From Limnohabitans sp. G3-2 (GTDB lineage Bacteria; Pseudomonadota; Gammaproteobacteria; Burkholderiales; Burkholderiaceae_C), in the NCBI RefSeq assembly GCF_002778275.1, contig NZ_NESG01000006.1, forward strand, positions 248,001 to 312,000: a stretch of 64,000 nt of DNA, in the 5' to 3' direction. The notes below the pieces were generated by a model. That model had not been told where the DNA came from and made no database searches. It saw nothing but the letters and a program-made list of their open reading frames with translations. Shown in pieces: positions 35,224 to 45,858 of this stretch. The position numbers and the translations under genes are program-made. Every line of letters starts with the position of its first letter. Position 1 is the stretch's first letter.

Positions 35224-35660
35224 TGGACATTCACAAGATTCTCAAGCAGTTGCCGCACCGTTACCCCTTTTTGCTGGTGGACCGCGTGCTCGAGCTCGAA
35301 AAGGGCGTGCGCATCAAGGCTTTGAAGAATGTCACGATCAACGAACCCTTTTTTACGGGCCATTTCCCGCACCGGCCCGTCATGCCCGGTGTGCTGATGC
35401 TCGAAGCACTGGCCCAGGCGGCAGCTTTGCTTTCTTTCGACACCTTGGATGCGGCCCCGGACGAAAATACGGTTTATTACTTCGCGGGCATTGATGGGGC
35501 ACGCTTCAAGCGGCCCGTGGAGCCGGGTGATCAGTTGACCTTGGAAGTGCAACTGGACCGCATGAAGGCGGGTATTTTTAAATTCAAAGCCCAAGCCAAA
35601 GTGGGAGACGAATTGGCTTGTGAGGCGGAGTTGATGTGCACGATGCGCAAAATTGCGTGA
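35220..35660 (+). CDS. fabZ: 3-hydroxyacyl-[ACP] dehydratase FabZ
   Basis: A 146-residue hotdog dehydratase of fatty-acid elongation. The active-site His and Glu are in [11 protein letters not shown] and LMLEALAQA (near residues 47-66). The ATG at 35220 overlaps the lpxD stop (ATGATG, so a start one codon later is possible). Its place between lpxD and lpxA is conserved: FabZ competes with LpxA for 3-hydroxyacyl-ACP and so balances phospholipid and lipid A. Confidence 0.97.
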   Translation: MMDIHKILKQLPHRYPFLLVDRVLELEKGVRIKALKNVTINEPFFTGHFPHRPVMPGVLMLEALAQAAALLSFDTLDAAPDENTVYYFAGIDGARFKRPVEPGDQLTLEVQLDRMKAGIFKFKAQAKVGDELACEAELMCTMRKIA

Positions 35661-35666
35661 GGATTT

Positions 35667-36482
35667 ATGGCCACTATTCATTCAACCGCTTTGGTCGATC
35701 CGGCCGCCCAGCTCGATGCCTCCGTCACCGTCGGTCCCTACACCATCATTGGCCCCAACGTGGTGGTGGGCGCCGGCTCTTCGGTGGGTTCGCATTGCAC
35801 GATTGAGGGGCACACCACCATCGGGCAAAACAACCACATCCACAGTTACACATCCTTAGGCGCTGCGCCGCAGGACAAGAAATACGCGGGTGAACCGACC
35901 CGCTTGGTGATCGGCCATGGCAACACCATCCGTGAGTTTTGCACCTTCAACGCCGGCACCGTGAACGGTGGCGGTGTGACCCAAGTGGGTGACGACAACC
36001 TGTTCATGGCGTATGTCCATTTGGCGCACGATTGCCAGGTGGGCAGCCACACGATTTTTGCCAACAACTCCCAGCTGGCGGGACATGTCGTGGTGGGCGA
36101 CTGGGTCATTTTGGGCGGCTTCACGGTGGTGCGTCAGTTCTTGCGTCTGGGGGCGCACAGCTTCACGGCCATGTGCACTTTGTTGTTTGCCGACCTGCCG
36201 CCTTACATGACGTGCCAGGGCCAGCCCGCTGCTGCCCGAACTGTGAATGCCGAAGGTTTGCGTCGGCGCGGTTATTCGCCTGACCGAATCACGGCCGTTC
36301 GGGCCATGCACAAAGCCCTGTACCGAGAAAACCTCACATTCGAAGCGTCCAAAGAACGCATCTTGCAAATCGCCAAGTCCAAACCCGAGGTCCAGCCCGA
36401 TGTGGACATGATGCTGGACTTTTTGTCCGGTGTTTCTCCCAAAGTGGGCATCGTTCGTTCGCGTCGCCGTTCGGTCGATTGA
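35667..36482 (+). CDS. lpxA: UDP-N-acetylglucosamine (or amino analogue) acyltransferase LpxA
   Basis: A 271-residue beta-helix trimer that starts lipid A synthesis. The catalytic base is H121 (HLAHDC), equivalent to E. coli H125. The acyl ruler position, G173 in E. coli, is M169 here (HSFTAMC), as in Pseudomonas aeruginosa, where Met limits the chain to C10. The position of E. coli H160 is R156 (TVVRQF), while Q157 is kept. With gnnA and gnnB downstream, the acceptor may be UDP-GlcNAc3N and the acyl bond an amide (inference). Confidence 0.95.
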   Translation: MATIHSTALVDPAAQLDASVTVGPYTIIGPNVVVGAGSSVGSHCTIEGHTTIGQNNHIHSYTSLGAAPQDKKYAGEPTRLVIGHGNTIREFCTFNAGTVNGGGVTQVGDDNLFMAYVHLAHDCQVGSHTIFANNSQLAGHVVVGDWVILGGFTVVRQFLRLGAHSFTAMCTLLFADLPPYMTCQGQPAAARTVNAEGLRRRGYSPDRITAVRAMHKALYRENLTFEASKERILQIAKSKPEVQPDVDMMLDFLSGVSPKVGIVRSRRRSVD

Positions 36483-36532
36483 ACAAACCCAGGGCCAGCG
36501 TTTGCTTGGCCCGAGCATGAAAGGAGGGCCCT

Positions 36533-37474
36533 GTGGCCCTGTTGCGTTGCGCCGTGATCGGCGTTGGTTATCTGGGCAAATTCCATGCTCAAAAGTACGC
36601 CAAAATCCCCGAGTGTCAGCTCGTGGCGGTGGTGGACAGCCGTCAAGAACAGGCCGAAGCGGTTGCAGGTCCTTTGGGGTGTGCGGCGCTGACGGATTAC
36701 CGTGCTCTGATCGGTCAGGTCGACGCGGTTTCCATCGTGGTGCCCACACAGGGGCATTACGAGGTCTGTGCCGAATTTCTTCGGGCCGGTGTGCACGTTT
36801 TGGTCGAAAAGCCCATGACCACCACCTTGGAGCAGGCCGATGAACTGATCCGCTTGGCCAAAGAGAACAACTGCGTCTTGGCCGTGGGGCATTTGGAGCG
36901 CTTCAACCCTGCGGCTTTGGCCTTGGAGCCTTTGTTGTCGAACCCCCGCTTCATCGACAGTTCGCGCCTGGCCCCGTTCAAGCCACGCGCCACCGATGTG
37001 AGTGTGCTGCTCGATCTGATGATCCACGATGTGGATTTGATTTTGTCGCTGGTCGACAGCGAGCTGGAAAGTGTGGAGTGTTCGGGTGCCCGCGTGTTGA
37101 CCACCGACATTGACATTGCCAACGCCCGCATTCGTTTTGCCAATGGTTGTGTGGCCAACGTCACCGCCAGCCGCGTGAGCGCCAAAAGCGAGCGAAAAAT
37201 GCGTGTTTTTCAAGAGAAAGCCTGTCACTCTCTGGATTTTCAGGCCCGTACATTGACCACTTACAAAGGCGCCACCGCGCTCTTGGCCGATACCGAGTTG
37301 GCCATTGAGCGTCACGAGCAGTCGTTTGGCGAGGCCGATCCCTTGTTTTCTGAAATCCTCGACTTTGTCGAGAGCATTCGCGCTGGCCGCCCACCCAAGG
37401 TGAGTGGTGAGGCTGGGCGCCGTGCGCTGGAAGCTGTTCAGCGCATCACCGAAGCCACCCGTCTGATTTCCTAA
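36533..37474 (+). CDS. gnnA: GnnA-like UDP-GlcNAc 3-dehydrogenase (Gfo/Idh/MocA family)
   Basis: A 313-residue NAD(P)-dependent oxidoreductase. The Rossmann motif is GVGYLG (residues 10-15), EKP is at 92-94, and the C-terminal family motif DLMIHDVDL gives the catalytic-type His165. In Acidithiobacillus ferrooxidans GnnA oxidises the 3-hydroxyl of UDP-GlcNAc and its gene lies between lpxA and lpxB, as here. The start is GTG at 36533 with a strong AGGAGG five bases upstream. A hairpin GGGCCA/TGGCCC precedes it. Another sugar dehydrogenase role is possible, but context argues for GnnA. Confidence 0.75.
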   Translation: MALLRCAVIGVGYLGKFHAQKYAKIPECQLVAVVDSRQEQAEAVAGPLGCAALTDYRALIGQVDAVSIVVPTQGHYEVCAEFLRAGVHVLVEKPMTTTLEQADELIRLAKENNCVLAVGHLERFNPAALALEPLLSNPRFIDSSRLAPFKPRATDVSVLLDLMIHDVDLILSLVDSELESVECSGARVLTTDIDIANARIRFANGCVANVTASRVSAKSERKMRVFQEKACHSLDFQARTLTTYKGATALLADTELAIERHEQSFGEADPLFSEILDFVESIRAGRPPKVSGEAGRRALEAVQRITEATRLIS

Positions 37475-37501
37475 TGATTTTGCCTGTTTGAAAGGTACGC
37501 C

Positions 37502-38602
37502 ATGCCCATCCCAATGGTCGATCTGGTCGCGCAATACCGCGATCTCCAACCCCAGCTGGAACCTGCGTTGTTGAAAGCCTTGACGGCTGCGCAATTTATT
37601 TTGGGCCCCAATGTCCAAGCCTTTGAGAAAGAGGCGGCCGAGTACCTCGGTGTGGCCCATGCCATCACTTGTGCCAACGGCACCGATGCATTGCACCTGG
37701 CCTTGTTGGCTGCGGGTATTGGGCCTGGCGACGAGGTGATCACCACGCCTTTCACATTCATTGCGACCGCAGAGGCCATTGCCTATGTGGGGGCCAAAGC
37801 CGTGTTTGTTGACATCGATCCCTGCACCTTCAATATCGACGTGGCGCAGGCCCAGCGCGCCATCACCGCCAAGACCAAGGCCTTGTTGCCGGTGCATTTG
37901 TTTGGACAGCCCGCCAATTTGGCGCCTTTGATGGCCCTGGCCAAAGAACACGGGCTTCAATTGGTGGAGGACTGCGCCCAATCTTTTGGTGCCGATATCG
38001 GTGGCATCCAGACTGGCGCGATGGGGGATGTGGCCGCTTTCAGCTTTTTCCCCAGTAAAAATTTGGGCTGCTTTGGTGACGGCGGCATGGTCACAACGCA
38101 GTCGGACGAGATGGCGCAAACCCTGCGCATGCTTCGTAACCACGGCAGCAAGGTGCGTTATTACCACGACATCGTGGGTTACAACAGCCGACTGGATGAA
38201 TTGCAGGCCGTGGTGCTGCGGGCCAAGTTGCCCTTGATTGACCATTACAACCAAGAGCGTCGCCGTGTGGCTCACCGCTATAACGCTGGCTTGTGTTTGC
38301 TGAACTTGCAAACGCCCTGCGAAGATGGCGTGGGCTTGCATGTGTTTCACCAGTACACCTTGCTGACCGATGACCGTGCGGCCATCCAACAGGCTTTGAC
38401 CGAGCACAACATCGCCAGCGCTGTCTATTACCCCGTGCCTTTGCATCAGCAAAAGGTATTTGCCGACATTTCCGCAGGAGCCCATTTCCCGGTCACCGAG
38501 TCGGTTGCGCAGCGCTGTTTGTCGCTCCCCATCTATCCAGAGCTGAGCAACGAAGCCATCGACGAAGTGTGCGGCGTGATTCGCCAGGCTTTGAAGGCGT
38601 GA
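37502..38602 (+). CDS. gnnB: GnnB-like UDP-3-keto-GlcNAc aminotransferase (DegT/DnrJ/EryC1 family)
   Basis: A 366-residue PLP sugar aminotransferase. The PLP lysine is K186 (FFPSKNLGCFGDGG). CANGTDALHLAL (near 57-68) and the conserved EDCAQSFGA (near 156-164) complete the site. GnnB aminates the 3-keto sugar made by GnnA to UDP-GlcNAc3N. It lies 27 bases after gnnA and its stop overlaps the lpxB start (TGATG), tying it to lipid A synthesis. WbpE-like enzymes of O-antigen pathways are the closest alternative. Confidence 0.75.
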   Translation: MPIPMVDLVAQYRDLQPQLEPALLKALTAAQFILGPNVQAFEKEAAEYLGVAHAITCANGTDALHLALLAAGIGPGDEVITTPFTFIATAEAIAYVGAKAVFVDIDPCTFNIDVAQAQRAITAKTKALLPVHLFGQPANLAPLMALAKEHGLQLVEDCAQSFGADIGGIQTGAMGDVAAFSFFPSKNLGCFGDGGMVTTQSDEMAQTLRMLRNHGSKVRYYHDIVGYNSRLDELQAVVLRAKLPLIDHYNQERRRVAHRYNAGLCLLNLQTPCEDGVGLHVFHQYTLLTDDRAAIQQALTEHNIASAVYYPVPLHQQKVFADISAGAHFPVTESVAQRCLSLPIYPELSNEAIDEVCGVIRQALKA

Positions 38603-39774
38603 TGGCGGACGCAGGGCCAGCTTCGACCCGCGCCACTGCAGACTTGCGGGTGTGCATGGTGGCGGCCGAGCGTTCGGGCGACATGCTCGCGGCCTTGTTG
38701 TTGCAAGGCATGCAAAAAACCTGGCCGCTCATGCAAGCTTCGGGCATTGGCGGGCCGCGTATGGATGCGACGGGTTTCGCATCGCGCTGGTCGTGTGACG
38801 AGTTGTCGGTGCGCGGCTTGGTGGAGGCGCTTTGGCGCTACCGCCACATCAACGGCATCCGGCAGACCTTGATCCAGGATTTGCTGGCCGCCCCCCCCAG
38901 CCTCTATGTGGGCATCGATGCCTCCGACTTCAACTTGCCCGTGGAGCGTTTGCTGCGGCAAAAAGGTGTGCCGACGGTTCAGTTGGTGTGTCCCTCTATT
39001 TGGGCCTGGCGTCCTGAGCGGGTGCAAAAAATCCGCGAAAGCGTGGACCATGTGCTGTGTATTTACCCGTTCGAGCCGGATTTGTTGGCCCAGCATGGCA
39101 TCGATGGCACTTTTGTGGGCCATCCCGTCGCCGATGTCATTGCGCTGGAGCCTGACCGCTTGAAGGCAAGGGCCGCTCTGGGTTTGCCACCCGAGGCCCC
39201 CATCGTGGCTTTGTTGCCAGGCAGCCGGCCTTCTGAGGTGAAAGGTTTGGCCTTGCCGTTTTTGCAGGCGGCGCAGTGGATGCGTCAGCAAAGGCCTGAA
39301 TTGAAATTTGTGTTGCCCACGCTTGAGCTTTTGAAGCCCGTGATCGATGCCGCCATTGCCCAGACGGGTTTGCAGTCACATGTGCAGGTGGTGCTGGGCC
39401 AATCGCACGAGGTGCAGGCGGCTTGCGATGTGGCCCTGGTGGCCAGTGGTACGGCCACTTTGGAGACCGCTTTGCACAAGCGCCCCATGGTCATCGCTTA
39501 CAAAATGCAGTGGCTGTCTTGGCAGATCGCCAACCGTCAGCGCTTGCTTCCGTGGGTCGGCTTGCCCAATATTTTGTGCAACGACAGCTTGGTGCCCGAA
39601 TTTTTGCAAGAGCAAGTGCGGCCCAAAGCGCTGGCACAGGCGGTCCTGCGTTGGCTGGAAGATCCTGTCGCTGTGGCCCACCTTCAGGGGCGGTTCACAG
39701 ATTTGCACCATCAACTGCGTCAGGACATGCCGACGCTGGCGACCCATGCGATCCAAAAAGTCATTGCTGCTTGA
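38602..39774 (+). CDS. lpxB: Lipid-A-disaccharide synthase
   Basis: A 390-residue GT19 glycosyltransferase that joins UDP-diacylglucosamine and lipid X. The N-terminal start [12 protein letters not shown] is the family GEXSGD-type region, [12 protein letters not shown] (near 132-143) and [10 protein letters not shown] (near 203-212) are conserved, and the C-terminal SGTATLE segment is present. The ATG at 38602 overlaps the gnnB stop; the longer frame runs into gnnB and is rejected. It overlaps rnhB by 29 bases. Confidence 0.96.
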   Translation: MADAGPASTRATADLRVCMVAAERSGDMLAALLLQGMQKTWPLMQASGIGGPRMDATGFASRWSCDELSVRGLVEALWRYRHINGIRQTLIQDLLAAPPSLYVGIDASDFNLPVERLLRQKGVPTVQLVCPSIWAWRPERVQKIRESVDHVLCIYPFEPDLLAQHGIDGTFVGHPVADVIALEPDRLKARAALGLPPEAPIVALLPGSRPSEVKGLALPFLQAAQWMRQQRPELKFVLPTLELLKPVIDAAIAQTGLQSHVQVVLGQSHEVQAACDVALVASGTATLETALHKRPMVIAYKMQWLSWQIANRQRLLPWVGLPNILCNDSLVPEFLQEQVRPKALAQAVLRWLEDPVAVAHLQGRFTDLHHQLRQDMPTLATHAIQKVIAA

Positions 39775-40363
39775 GCAAAAAACCTTGAATTGGGATACCG
39801 ATGGCCTGGTGGCCGGGGTAGACGAGGCTGGGAGAGGCCCATTGGCTGGCCCCGTGGTTGCCGCGGCGGTGATCTTGGACGATTTGAACCCCATTCGTGG
39901 ATTGAACGATTCCAAAAAACTCACCGCCAAGAGACGCGAGGCCTTATTTGACGAAATTCGGGCGCGCGCCCTGTGTTTCGCCATTGCCGAAGCCAGTGTG
40001 CAAGAAATTGACCAAATCAACATCTTGCAAGCCACATTGTTGGCCATGAAACGGGCCGTTGAAGCGTTGCGACTGCCCCCTAAATTGGTCTTGGTCGACG
40101 GCAACCGCTTGCCCACTTTGGCCATTCGGGCTGAAGCCATTGTGCAAGGCGATGCTTTGGTGCCGGCCATTTCAGCGGCTTCTATTTTGGCGAAGGTGCA
40201 CCGCGACCGCTTGTGTCAAGCGATGCACCTGCGCTACCCTGTGTATGGATTTGACCAACACAAAGGCTATGGCACGGCCCAACACTTGGCTGCCCTGCAA
40301 GCCCATGGCCCGGCAGATTGCCACAGATTGACATTTGCCCCGGTGGCCAGGAGCGTGCGGTGA
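39746..40363 (+). CDS. rnhB: Ribonuclease HII
   Basis: A 205-residue endonuclease that cuts RNA in RNA/DNA hybrids, including single ribonucleotides. The catalytic pair is in [14 protein letters not shown] (near 22-35), with further conserved residues in LVDGNRLP and [13 protein letters not shown]. The ATG at 39746 overlaps the end of lpxB by 29 bases; a TTG at 39764 is an alternative. The stop overlaps the next gene by GTGA. Confidence 0.94.
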   Translation: MRSKKSLLLEQKTLNWDTDGLVAGVDEAGRGPLAGPVVAAAVILDDLNPIRGLNDSKKLTAKRREALFDEIRARALCFAIAEASVQEIDQINILQATLLAMKRAVEALRLPPKLVLVDGNRLPTLAIRAEAIVQGDALVPAISAASILAKVHRDRLCQAMHLRYPVYGFDQHKGYGTAQHLAALQAHGPADCHRLTFAPVARSVR

Positions 40364-41133
40364 AGCCGATCACGTCGCGAGACAACCCCCATGTGAAACT
40401 TTGGCGGCGTTTGGCCCAAGAGACCACGGCCTACCGCAAAGTGGAACAATTTTGGCTGGAAGGCGATCACCTCTGCCGCGCGGCTCTCGAGCGTGGTGTG
40501 CGACCCCTGCAGGTGGTGATGACCGAGACCTTTCAACGCGAACAGGGTGAAAAGTGGATGGGTTTGACCGATCAAGTCTTTGTCTTGCCCGATGCCTTGT
40601 TTGACAGCTTGAGTGGTTTGGAGTCACCGGCCCGCATGGGCTTTGTGGTGGCCTGGGGTGCTGAAACACAGGTTTTGCCCGATCAGCCGACCGTGGTGCT
40701 GGACCGCTTGCAAGATGCCGGCAATGTGGGGGCCATTTTGCGATGCGCTTCGGCTTTTGGATACCGACAGGTTTTGGCGGTCAAAGGCACCGCAGCCCTG
40801 TGGTCCCCCAAGGTCCTCAGAGCCGGTATGGGCGCGCATTTTGGTCTGAAATTGGTCGAATCGGTCAGCGAGGCGCACGTGGCGGCTTTGCAAGTGCCCA
40901 TTTTGACGACCAGTTCGCACGAAGGGCCTTTCTTGCATGACGTGCTTCGCCGAGGTGACTTGCCCAGTCCTTGCGCTTGGGTTTTTGGGCACGAAGGGCA
41001 GGGTGTGAGCGAGGCCCTGATGGCCATGGCTCGGCATTCCGTTCGCATCGCTCAGCCCGGTGGTGAAGAGTCCTTGAACGTGGCCACGGCTGCGGCCATT
41101 TGTTTGCATGCCAGTGCGACCGTGGCACTGTGA
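40360..41133 (+). CDS. TrmH/SpoU-family RNA 2'-O-methyltransferase
   Basis: A 257-residue SPOUT enzyme. The N-terminal substrate-binding domain is followed by the knotted motifs [14 protein letters not shown] (near 126-139), [13 protein letters not shown] and [11 protein letters not shown]. It probably 2'-O-methylates rRNA or tRNA; the exact site is unknown. The start is GTG at 40360 with CAGGAG six bases upstream, overlapping rnhB by four bases. It ends the lpx-rnhB transcript. Confidence 0.9.
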   Translation: MKPITSRDNPHVKLWRRLAQETTAYRKVEQFWLEGDHLCRAALERGVRPLQVVMTETFQREQGEKWMGLTDQVFVLPDALFDSLSGLESPARMGFVVAWGAETQVLPDQPTVVLDRLQDAGNVGAILRCASAFGYRQVLAVKGTAALWSPKVLRAGMGAHFGLKLVESVSEAHVAALQVPILTTSSHEGPFLHDVLRRGDLPSPCAWVFGHEGQGVSEALMAMARHSVRIAQPGGEESLNVATAAAICLHASATVAL

Positions 41134-41198
41134 TACTTTTGCCCGTTGTGCGAGGGTTTTGAGGGCCGATTTGTCAGGGTTTTCAAGTAGTCCTCAGC

Positions 41199-41331
41199 TA
41201 TAATGGTGGGCTTTCCCGCATCAACCTGTACGCCACAGTCCATCCCAGGCCCAATCCTCGAACAAGCAGCCAAAAAGAGATCGCATCTCTGGTGAGTGCT
41301 GAGGCGTACCCGAACTATTCCGGAGAACCCA
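41199..41331 (+). promoter_or_regulatory. carA promoter -10 and 127-base leader with a hairpin
   Basis: A perfect TATAAT at 41199-41204 should start transcription near 41211, giving a leader of about 120 bases. It contains AGAGAT-CGC-ATCTCT (41276-41290) and ends with CGGAG before the GTG start. A leader this long before carA is compatible with pyrimidine- or arginine-related control, but no known riboswitch or PyrR motif is recognised. Confidence 0.5.
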
Positions 41332-42495
41332 GTGCTTTTGTCTCTTCAGGGAACCTTCCCGCCCGCCATCTTGGCGCTCGCAGACGGCACGGTCTTTATC
41401 GGCAACTCGATTGGAGCCACGGGCTCCACAGTCGGCGAAGTGGTGTTCAACACCTCGCTCACCGGCTACCAAGAAATCCTCACCGACCCCAGCTACTGCC
41501 AGCAGATCGTCACCTTGACGTACCCGCACATCGGTAACTATGGCGTCAACGTGGAAGACATCGAGGCTGACAAAGTCCATGCTGCTGGTTTGATCATCAA
41601 AGATTTGCCTTTGGTCGCCAGCAACTTTCGCTCGAGCCAAACCCTCTCTTCTTACCTTGTGGGTGCCGGCACCGTCGCCATCGCCAACATCGATACCCGT
41701 CAACTGACCCGTATTTTGCGCACCAAGGGCGCGCAAAACGGTGCCATTGTGGGCCTGGCCAAAGGCCAAGAAGTCACGCAAGCGTTGATCGACCAAGCCG
41801 TCTCTGCAGCCCAAGGCGCGCCCCATATGGCGGGCCTCGATTTGGCGCAAAAAGTCACCGTGTCCAAGCCGTATGAGTGGACACAAACCGAGTGGACATT
41901 GGGCGAAGGCTACGGCAACTTGACCGCACCGAAGTTCCATGTGGTCGCTTATGACTTTGGCGTGAAGAAAAACATTTTGCGCATGCTGGCCGAGCGCGGC
42001 TGCAAGGTGACCGTGGTCCCTGCCAAGACGCCAGCCGCTGAAGTGCTCAAGCACAAGCCTGACGGCATCTTCCTGTCCAACGGCCCTGGCGACCCCCAGC
42101 CTTGCGACTACGCGATCGCTGCGGCCGCTGAGTTGATCGAAACCGGTATCCCCACCTTTGGCATTTGCTTGGGCCACCAGATCATGGCCTTGGCCAGCGG
42201 TGCCAAGACTTTCAAGATGAAGTTTGGCCACCACGGCGCGAACCATCCTGTGAAAGACCTTGACTCAGGCCGTGTCTCCATCACCAGCCAAAACCACGGT
42301 TTTGCAGTGGATGAGAAGTCATTGCCCGCCAACTTGCGTGCCACGCATGTGTCTTTGTTTGACGGCACTTTGCAGGGCTTGGCCCGCACCGACAAGCCTG
42401 CTTTCTGCTTCCAAGGCCACCCTGAGGCCTCGCCCGGCCCGCACGACATTGCTTACCTCTTTGACCGCTTCATCCATTTGATGGAGGCGAAATAA
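41332..42495 (+). CDS. carA: Carbamoyl-phosphate synthase small subunit
   Basis: A 387-residue glutamine amidotransferase subunit that passes ammonia to CarB for arginine and pyrimidine synthesis. The CPSase small-chain domain is followed by the GATase1 domain with nucleophile C279 (GICLGHQ) and the C-terminal His/Glu of [13 protein letters not shown]. The start is GTG at 41332, six bases after GGAG; the ATG further up lies in the leader and has no site. It lies two bases before carB. Confidence 0.97.
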   Translation: MLLSLQGTFPPAILALADGTVFIGNSIGATGSTVGEVVFNTSLTGYQEILTDPSYCQQIVTLTYPHIGNYGVNVEDIEADKVHAAGLIIKDLPLVASNFRSSQTLSSYLVGAGTVAIANIDTRQLTRILRTKGAQNGAIVGLAKGQEVTQALIDQAVSAAQGAPHMAGLDLAQKVTVSKPYEWTQTEWTLGEGYGNLTAPKFHVVAYDFGVKKNILRMLAERGCKVTVVPAKTPAAEVLKHKPDGIFLSNGPGDPQPCDYAIAAAAELIETGIPTFGICLGHQIMALASGAKTFKMKFGHHGANHPVKDLDSGRVSITSQNHGFAVDEKSLPANLRATHVSLFDGTLQGLARTDKPAFCFQGHPEASPGPHDIAYLFDRFIHLMEAK

Positions 42496-42497
42496 TC

Positions 42498-45400
42498 ATG
42501 CCCAAGCGCACCGACCTCAAAAGCATCCTCATCATTGGCGCAGGCCCGATCATCATTGGTCAGGCGTGCGAGTTCGATTACTCCGGCGTGCAAGCTTGTA
42601 AAGCTTTGCGTGAAGAGGGCTACAAAGTCATCCTGATCAACAGCAACCCTGCCACGATCATGACCGACCCCGCCACGGCAGATGTCACTTACATCGAGCC
42701 CATCACTTGGCAAACGGTTGAAAAGATCATTGCCAAAGAGCGCCCTGATGCGATCTTGCCCACCATGGGTGGACAGACCGCGCTGAACTGCGCTTTGGAC
42801 TTGTGGCACCAAGGCGTGCTTGACAAGTACAAGGTCGAGTTGATTGGCGCGACGCCTGAAGCCATCGACAAAGCCGAAGACCGCTTGAAGTTCAAAGACG
42901 CCATGACCAAGATTGGTCTGGGCTCTGCGCGCTCGGGGATTGCCCACAGCATGGAAGAAGCATGGGATGTACAAAAGACATTGGGTTTCCCCACCGTCAT
43001 TCGCCCCAGCTTCACTTTGGGTGGCACGGGCGGCGGCATTGCCTACAACCCTGAGGAGTTTGAAGTCATCTGCAAACGCGGTCTGGAGGCTTCGCCGACG
43101 ACCGAGTTGCTGATTGAAGAGTCTTTGCTCGGTTGGAAAGAGTACGAGATGGAAGTGGTGCGCGACAAAGCGGACAACTGCATCATCATTTGCTCGATCG
43201 AGAACTTGGACCCCATGGGCGTGCACACCGGTGACTCCATCACCGTGGCGCCCGCCCAAACCTTGACCGACAAGGAATACCAGATTCTGCGTAACGCCTC
43301 GTTGGCCGTGCTCCGCGAAATCGGGGTGGACACAGGCGGCTCCAACGTGCAGTTCTCGATCAACCCCAAAGACGGCCGCATGGTCGTGATCGAGATGAAC
43401 CCCCGCGTGTCGCGTTCGTCTGCCTTGGCGTCCAAAGCCACGGGTTTCCCGATTGCGAAAGTCGCGGCCAAGCTGGCGGTGGGTTACACCCTGGATGAGT
43501 TGCGCAACGAAATCACAGGCGGTGCCACACCGGCTTCGTTTGAGCCCTCGATCGACTACGTGGTCACCAAGATCCCACGTTTCGCATTTGAAAAATTCCC
43601 AACGGCAGACAGCCGCTTGACCACCCAAATGAAATCGGTGGGCGAGGTCATGGCCATGGGACGCACCTTCCAAGAGTCATTCCAGAAAGCCTTGCGCGGT
43701 CTGGAAGTGGGCGTGGACGGCATGAATGAAAAAACCCAGGACCGCGAAGTTCTGGAAAAAGAACTGGGCGAGCCCGGTCCCGAGCGCATTTGGTACGTCG
43801 GCGATGCCTTCGCCATGGGCTTGAGCGTGGACGAGGTTTTTGCCTTGACCAAGATTGATCCTTGGTTCCTGGTGCAAATTGAAGAGATCGTGAAGATCGA
43901 GCTGGAACTTGAAACCACCACACTCGAGGCCATCACCGCGGACGAGTTGCGTGCACTCAAGAAGAAAGGCTTCTCGGACCGTCGCCTGGCCAAATTGCTC
44001 AAAACCACCGAGCACGTGGTGCGCGCGCGCCGGCACGCCCTGAACATCCGGCCCGTTTACAAGCGTGTGGACACCTGCGCAGCCGAGTTCTCGACCGACA
44101 CCGCCTACATGTACTCGTGTTACGAAGGCCATGGCGACGGTGAGTGCGAAGCCGAGCCCACAGCCAACAAGAAAATCATGGTGCTGGGCGGTGGCCCCAA
44201 CCGCATCGGCCAAGGCATCGAATTTGACTATTGCTGCGTGCACGCCGCGCTCGCCATGCGTGAAGATGGTTACGAAACCATCATGGTCAACTGCAACCCT
44301 GAAACCGTGTCCACCGACTACGACACCTCGGACCGTTTGTACTTTGAACCCGTCACTTTGGAAGACGTGCTCGAAATCGTCGACAAAGAAAAACCCACCG
44401 GCGTCATTGTTCAGTACGGTGGCCAAACCCCTTTGAAATTGGCGCTTGACCTGGAAGCGGCTGGCGTGCCGATCATCGGCACCAGCCCTGACATGATCGA
44501 CGCGGCCGAAGACCGTGAGCGCTTCCAGAAACTGTTGCAAGACCTGGGTCTGCGCCAACCGCCCAATGCCACGGCGCGTACCGAGCCGGAAGCTTTGGAA
44601 AAAGCCGCTGCCTTGGGTTACCCCTTGGTGGTTCGCCCCAGCTATGTGCTGGGTGGTCGCGCCATGGAGATCGTGCACGAGCAGCGTGACCTAGAGCGCT
44701 ACATGCGCGAAGCGGTCAAGGTGTCGCACGATTCGCCGGTGTTGCTTGACCGTTTCTTGAACGATGCGATCGAGTGCGATGTGGACTGTTTGCGCGACCC
44801 CGAAGGCAAGACCTTCATCGGTGGCGTGATGGAGCACATCGAGCAAGCGGGCGTGCACAGCGGTGACTCGGCTTGCTCTTTGCCGCCGTACTCTTTGTCG
44901 GGCGCCACGGTGAACGAACTCAAACGCCAATCTGCCGCGATGGCAGGTGCTTTGAATGTGGTGGGTTTGATGAACGTGCAGTTCGCGATTCAAAACATCG
45001 ACGGCCAAGATGTGATCTACGTGCTGGAAGTCAATCCGCGCGCTTCACGCACGGTGCCTTATGTGTCCAAAGCCACAGGCATTCAGCTGGCCAAGGTGGC
45101 CGCGCGCTGCATGGCGGGCCAGAGCTTGGCCTCGCAAGGCATCACCAAAGAAGTCACGCCGCCGTATTTCAGCGTGAAAGAAGCGGTGTTCCCATTCGTG
45201 AAGTTCCCGGGCGTGGACACCATCCTCGGCCCTGAGATGAAGTCCACGGGTGAAGTCATGGGCGTGGGCAAGACCTTTGGCGAGGCTTTTGTGAAGAGCC
45301 AGTTGGGCGCCGGCACCAAACTGCCGCGCCCCCACAAAGCCGACGGCAAGCCTTCCGGCAAGGTGTTCATCTCGGTCAAGAACAACGACAAAGCGCGTGT

Positions 45401-45758
45401 CATTGAAGTGGCGCGTCAACTGGCCGCGCAGGGCTTTGCCTTGGTGGCCACCAAAGGCACGGCCAATGCCATCACCGAAGCTGGGGTGGCTTGTGCCCTT
45501 GTCAACAAAGTCACCGAGGGACGCCCGCACATTGTGGACATGATCAAGAACAACGAGATTGTCCTGGTCATCAACACGGTGGAAGAGCGGCGCAATGCGA
45601 TTGCCGATTCGCGCCACATTCGCACATCGGCCTTGCTCAACCGCGTGACCACCTTCACCACCATCGCTGGCGCCGAAGCGGCGGTGGAGGGCATGAAGTA
45701 CATGGACAAGTTGGATGTCATCTCTGTGCAGGAAATGCATGCACAGTTGCTGGCCTGA
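42498..45758 (+). CDS. carB: Carbamoyl-phosphate synthase large subunit
   Basis: A 1086-residue enzyme with two homologous ATP-grasp halves. The first begins [17 protein letters not shown]; the second, near residue 558, has [17 protein letters not shown]. Between them is an oligomerisation domain, and the C-terminal methylglyoxal-synthase-like allosteric domain (about 945-1086) binds UMP/ornithine in relatives. A GGAGG lies 11 bases before the ATG. Length is normal to slightly long. Confidence 0.98.
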   Translation: MPKRTDLKSILIIGAGPIIIGQACEFDYSGVQACKALREEGYKVILINSNPATIMTDPATADVTYIEPITWQTVEKIIAKERPDAILPTMGGQTALNCALDLWHQGVLDKYKVELIGATPEAIDKAEDRLKFKDAMTKIGLGSARSGIAHSMEEAWDVQKTLGFPTVIRPSFTLGGTGGGIAYNPEEFEVICKRGLEASPTTELLIEESLLGWKEYEMEVVRDKADNCIIICSIENLDPMGVHTGDSITVAPAQTLTDKEYQILRNASLAVLREIGVDTGGSNVQFSINPKDGRMVVIEMNPRVSRSSALASKATGFPIAKVAAKLAVGYTLDELRNEITGGATPASFEPSIDYVVTKIPRFAFEKFPTADSRLTTQMKSVGEVMAMGRTFQESFQKALRGLEVGVDGMNEKTQDREVLEKELGEPGPERIWYVGDAFAMGLSVDEVFALTKIDPWFLVQIEEIVKIELELETTTLEAITADELRALKKKGFSDRRLAKLLKTTEHVVRARRHALNIRPVYKRVDTCAAEFSTDTAYMYSCYEGHGDGECEAEPTANKKIMVLGGGPNRIGQGIEFDYCCVHAALAMREDGYETIMVNCNPETVSTDYDTSDRLYFEPVTLEDVLEIVDKEKPTGVIVQYGGQTPLKLALDLEAAGVPIIGTSPDMIDAAEDRERFQKLLQDLGLRQPPNATARTEPEALEKAAALGYPLVVRPSYVLGGRAMEIVHEQRDLERYMREAVKVSHDSPVLLDRFLNDAIECDVDCLRDPEGKTFIGGVMEHIEQAGVHSGDSACSLPPYSLSGATVNELKRQSAAMAGALNVVGLMNVQFAIQNIDGQDVIYVLEVNPRASRTVPYVSKATGIQLAKVAARCMAGQSLASQGITKEVTPPYFSVKEAVFPFVKFPGVDTILGPEMKSTGEVMGVGKTFGEAFVKSQLGAGTKLPRPHKADGKPSGKVFISVKNNDKARVIEVARQLAAQGFALVATKGTANAITEAGVACALVNKVTEGRPHIVDMIKNNEIVLVINTVEERRNAIADSRHIRTSALLNRVTTFTTIAGAEAAVEGMKYMDKLDVISVQEMHAQLLA

Positions 45759-45796
45759 CCCCTTGTCATTCGAATCACCCTGTCGATGGGGCAGGG

Positions 45797-45846
45797 CATA
45801 ATGCAGCGTATGACCGCCGAGTTTCAACACTCGGCGGTTTGTTTTT
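45797..45846 (+). promoter_or_regulatory. greA promoter and terminator-bearing leader (GraL-like)
   Basis: CATAAT (45797-45802) is a -10 candidate. Directly downstream, ACCGCCGAGT (45813-45822) and ACTCGGCGGT (45829-45838) form a perfect 10-bp stem with a six-base loop, followed by TTTGTTTTT. A transcript starting near 45808 would be a terminated RNA of about 40 bases, like the GraL RNAs from the E. coli greA leader. The hairpin can also end carB transcripts. Confidence 0.6.
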
Positions 45847-45858
45847 GGAGAACCTCAC

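Noticed and set aside
36272-38485. A 737-residue open frame opposite lpxA-gnnA-gnnB
   Set aside because: It spans several well-supported plus-strand genes and their spacers, and shows no domain; it is a shadow.
41282-41537. A small leader-peptide-like frame near the carA start
   Set aside because: It runs out of frame through carA and has no ribosome binding site or amino-acid bias of a leader peptide.
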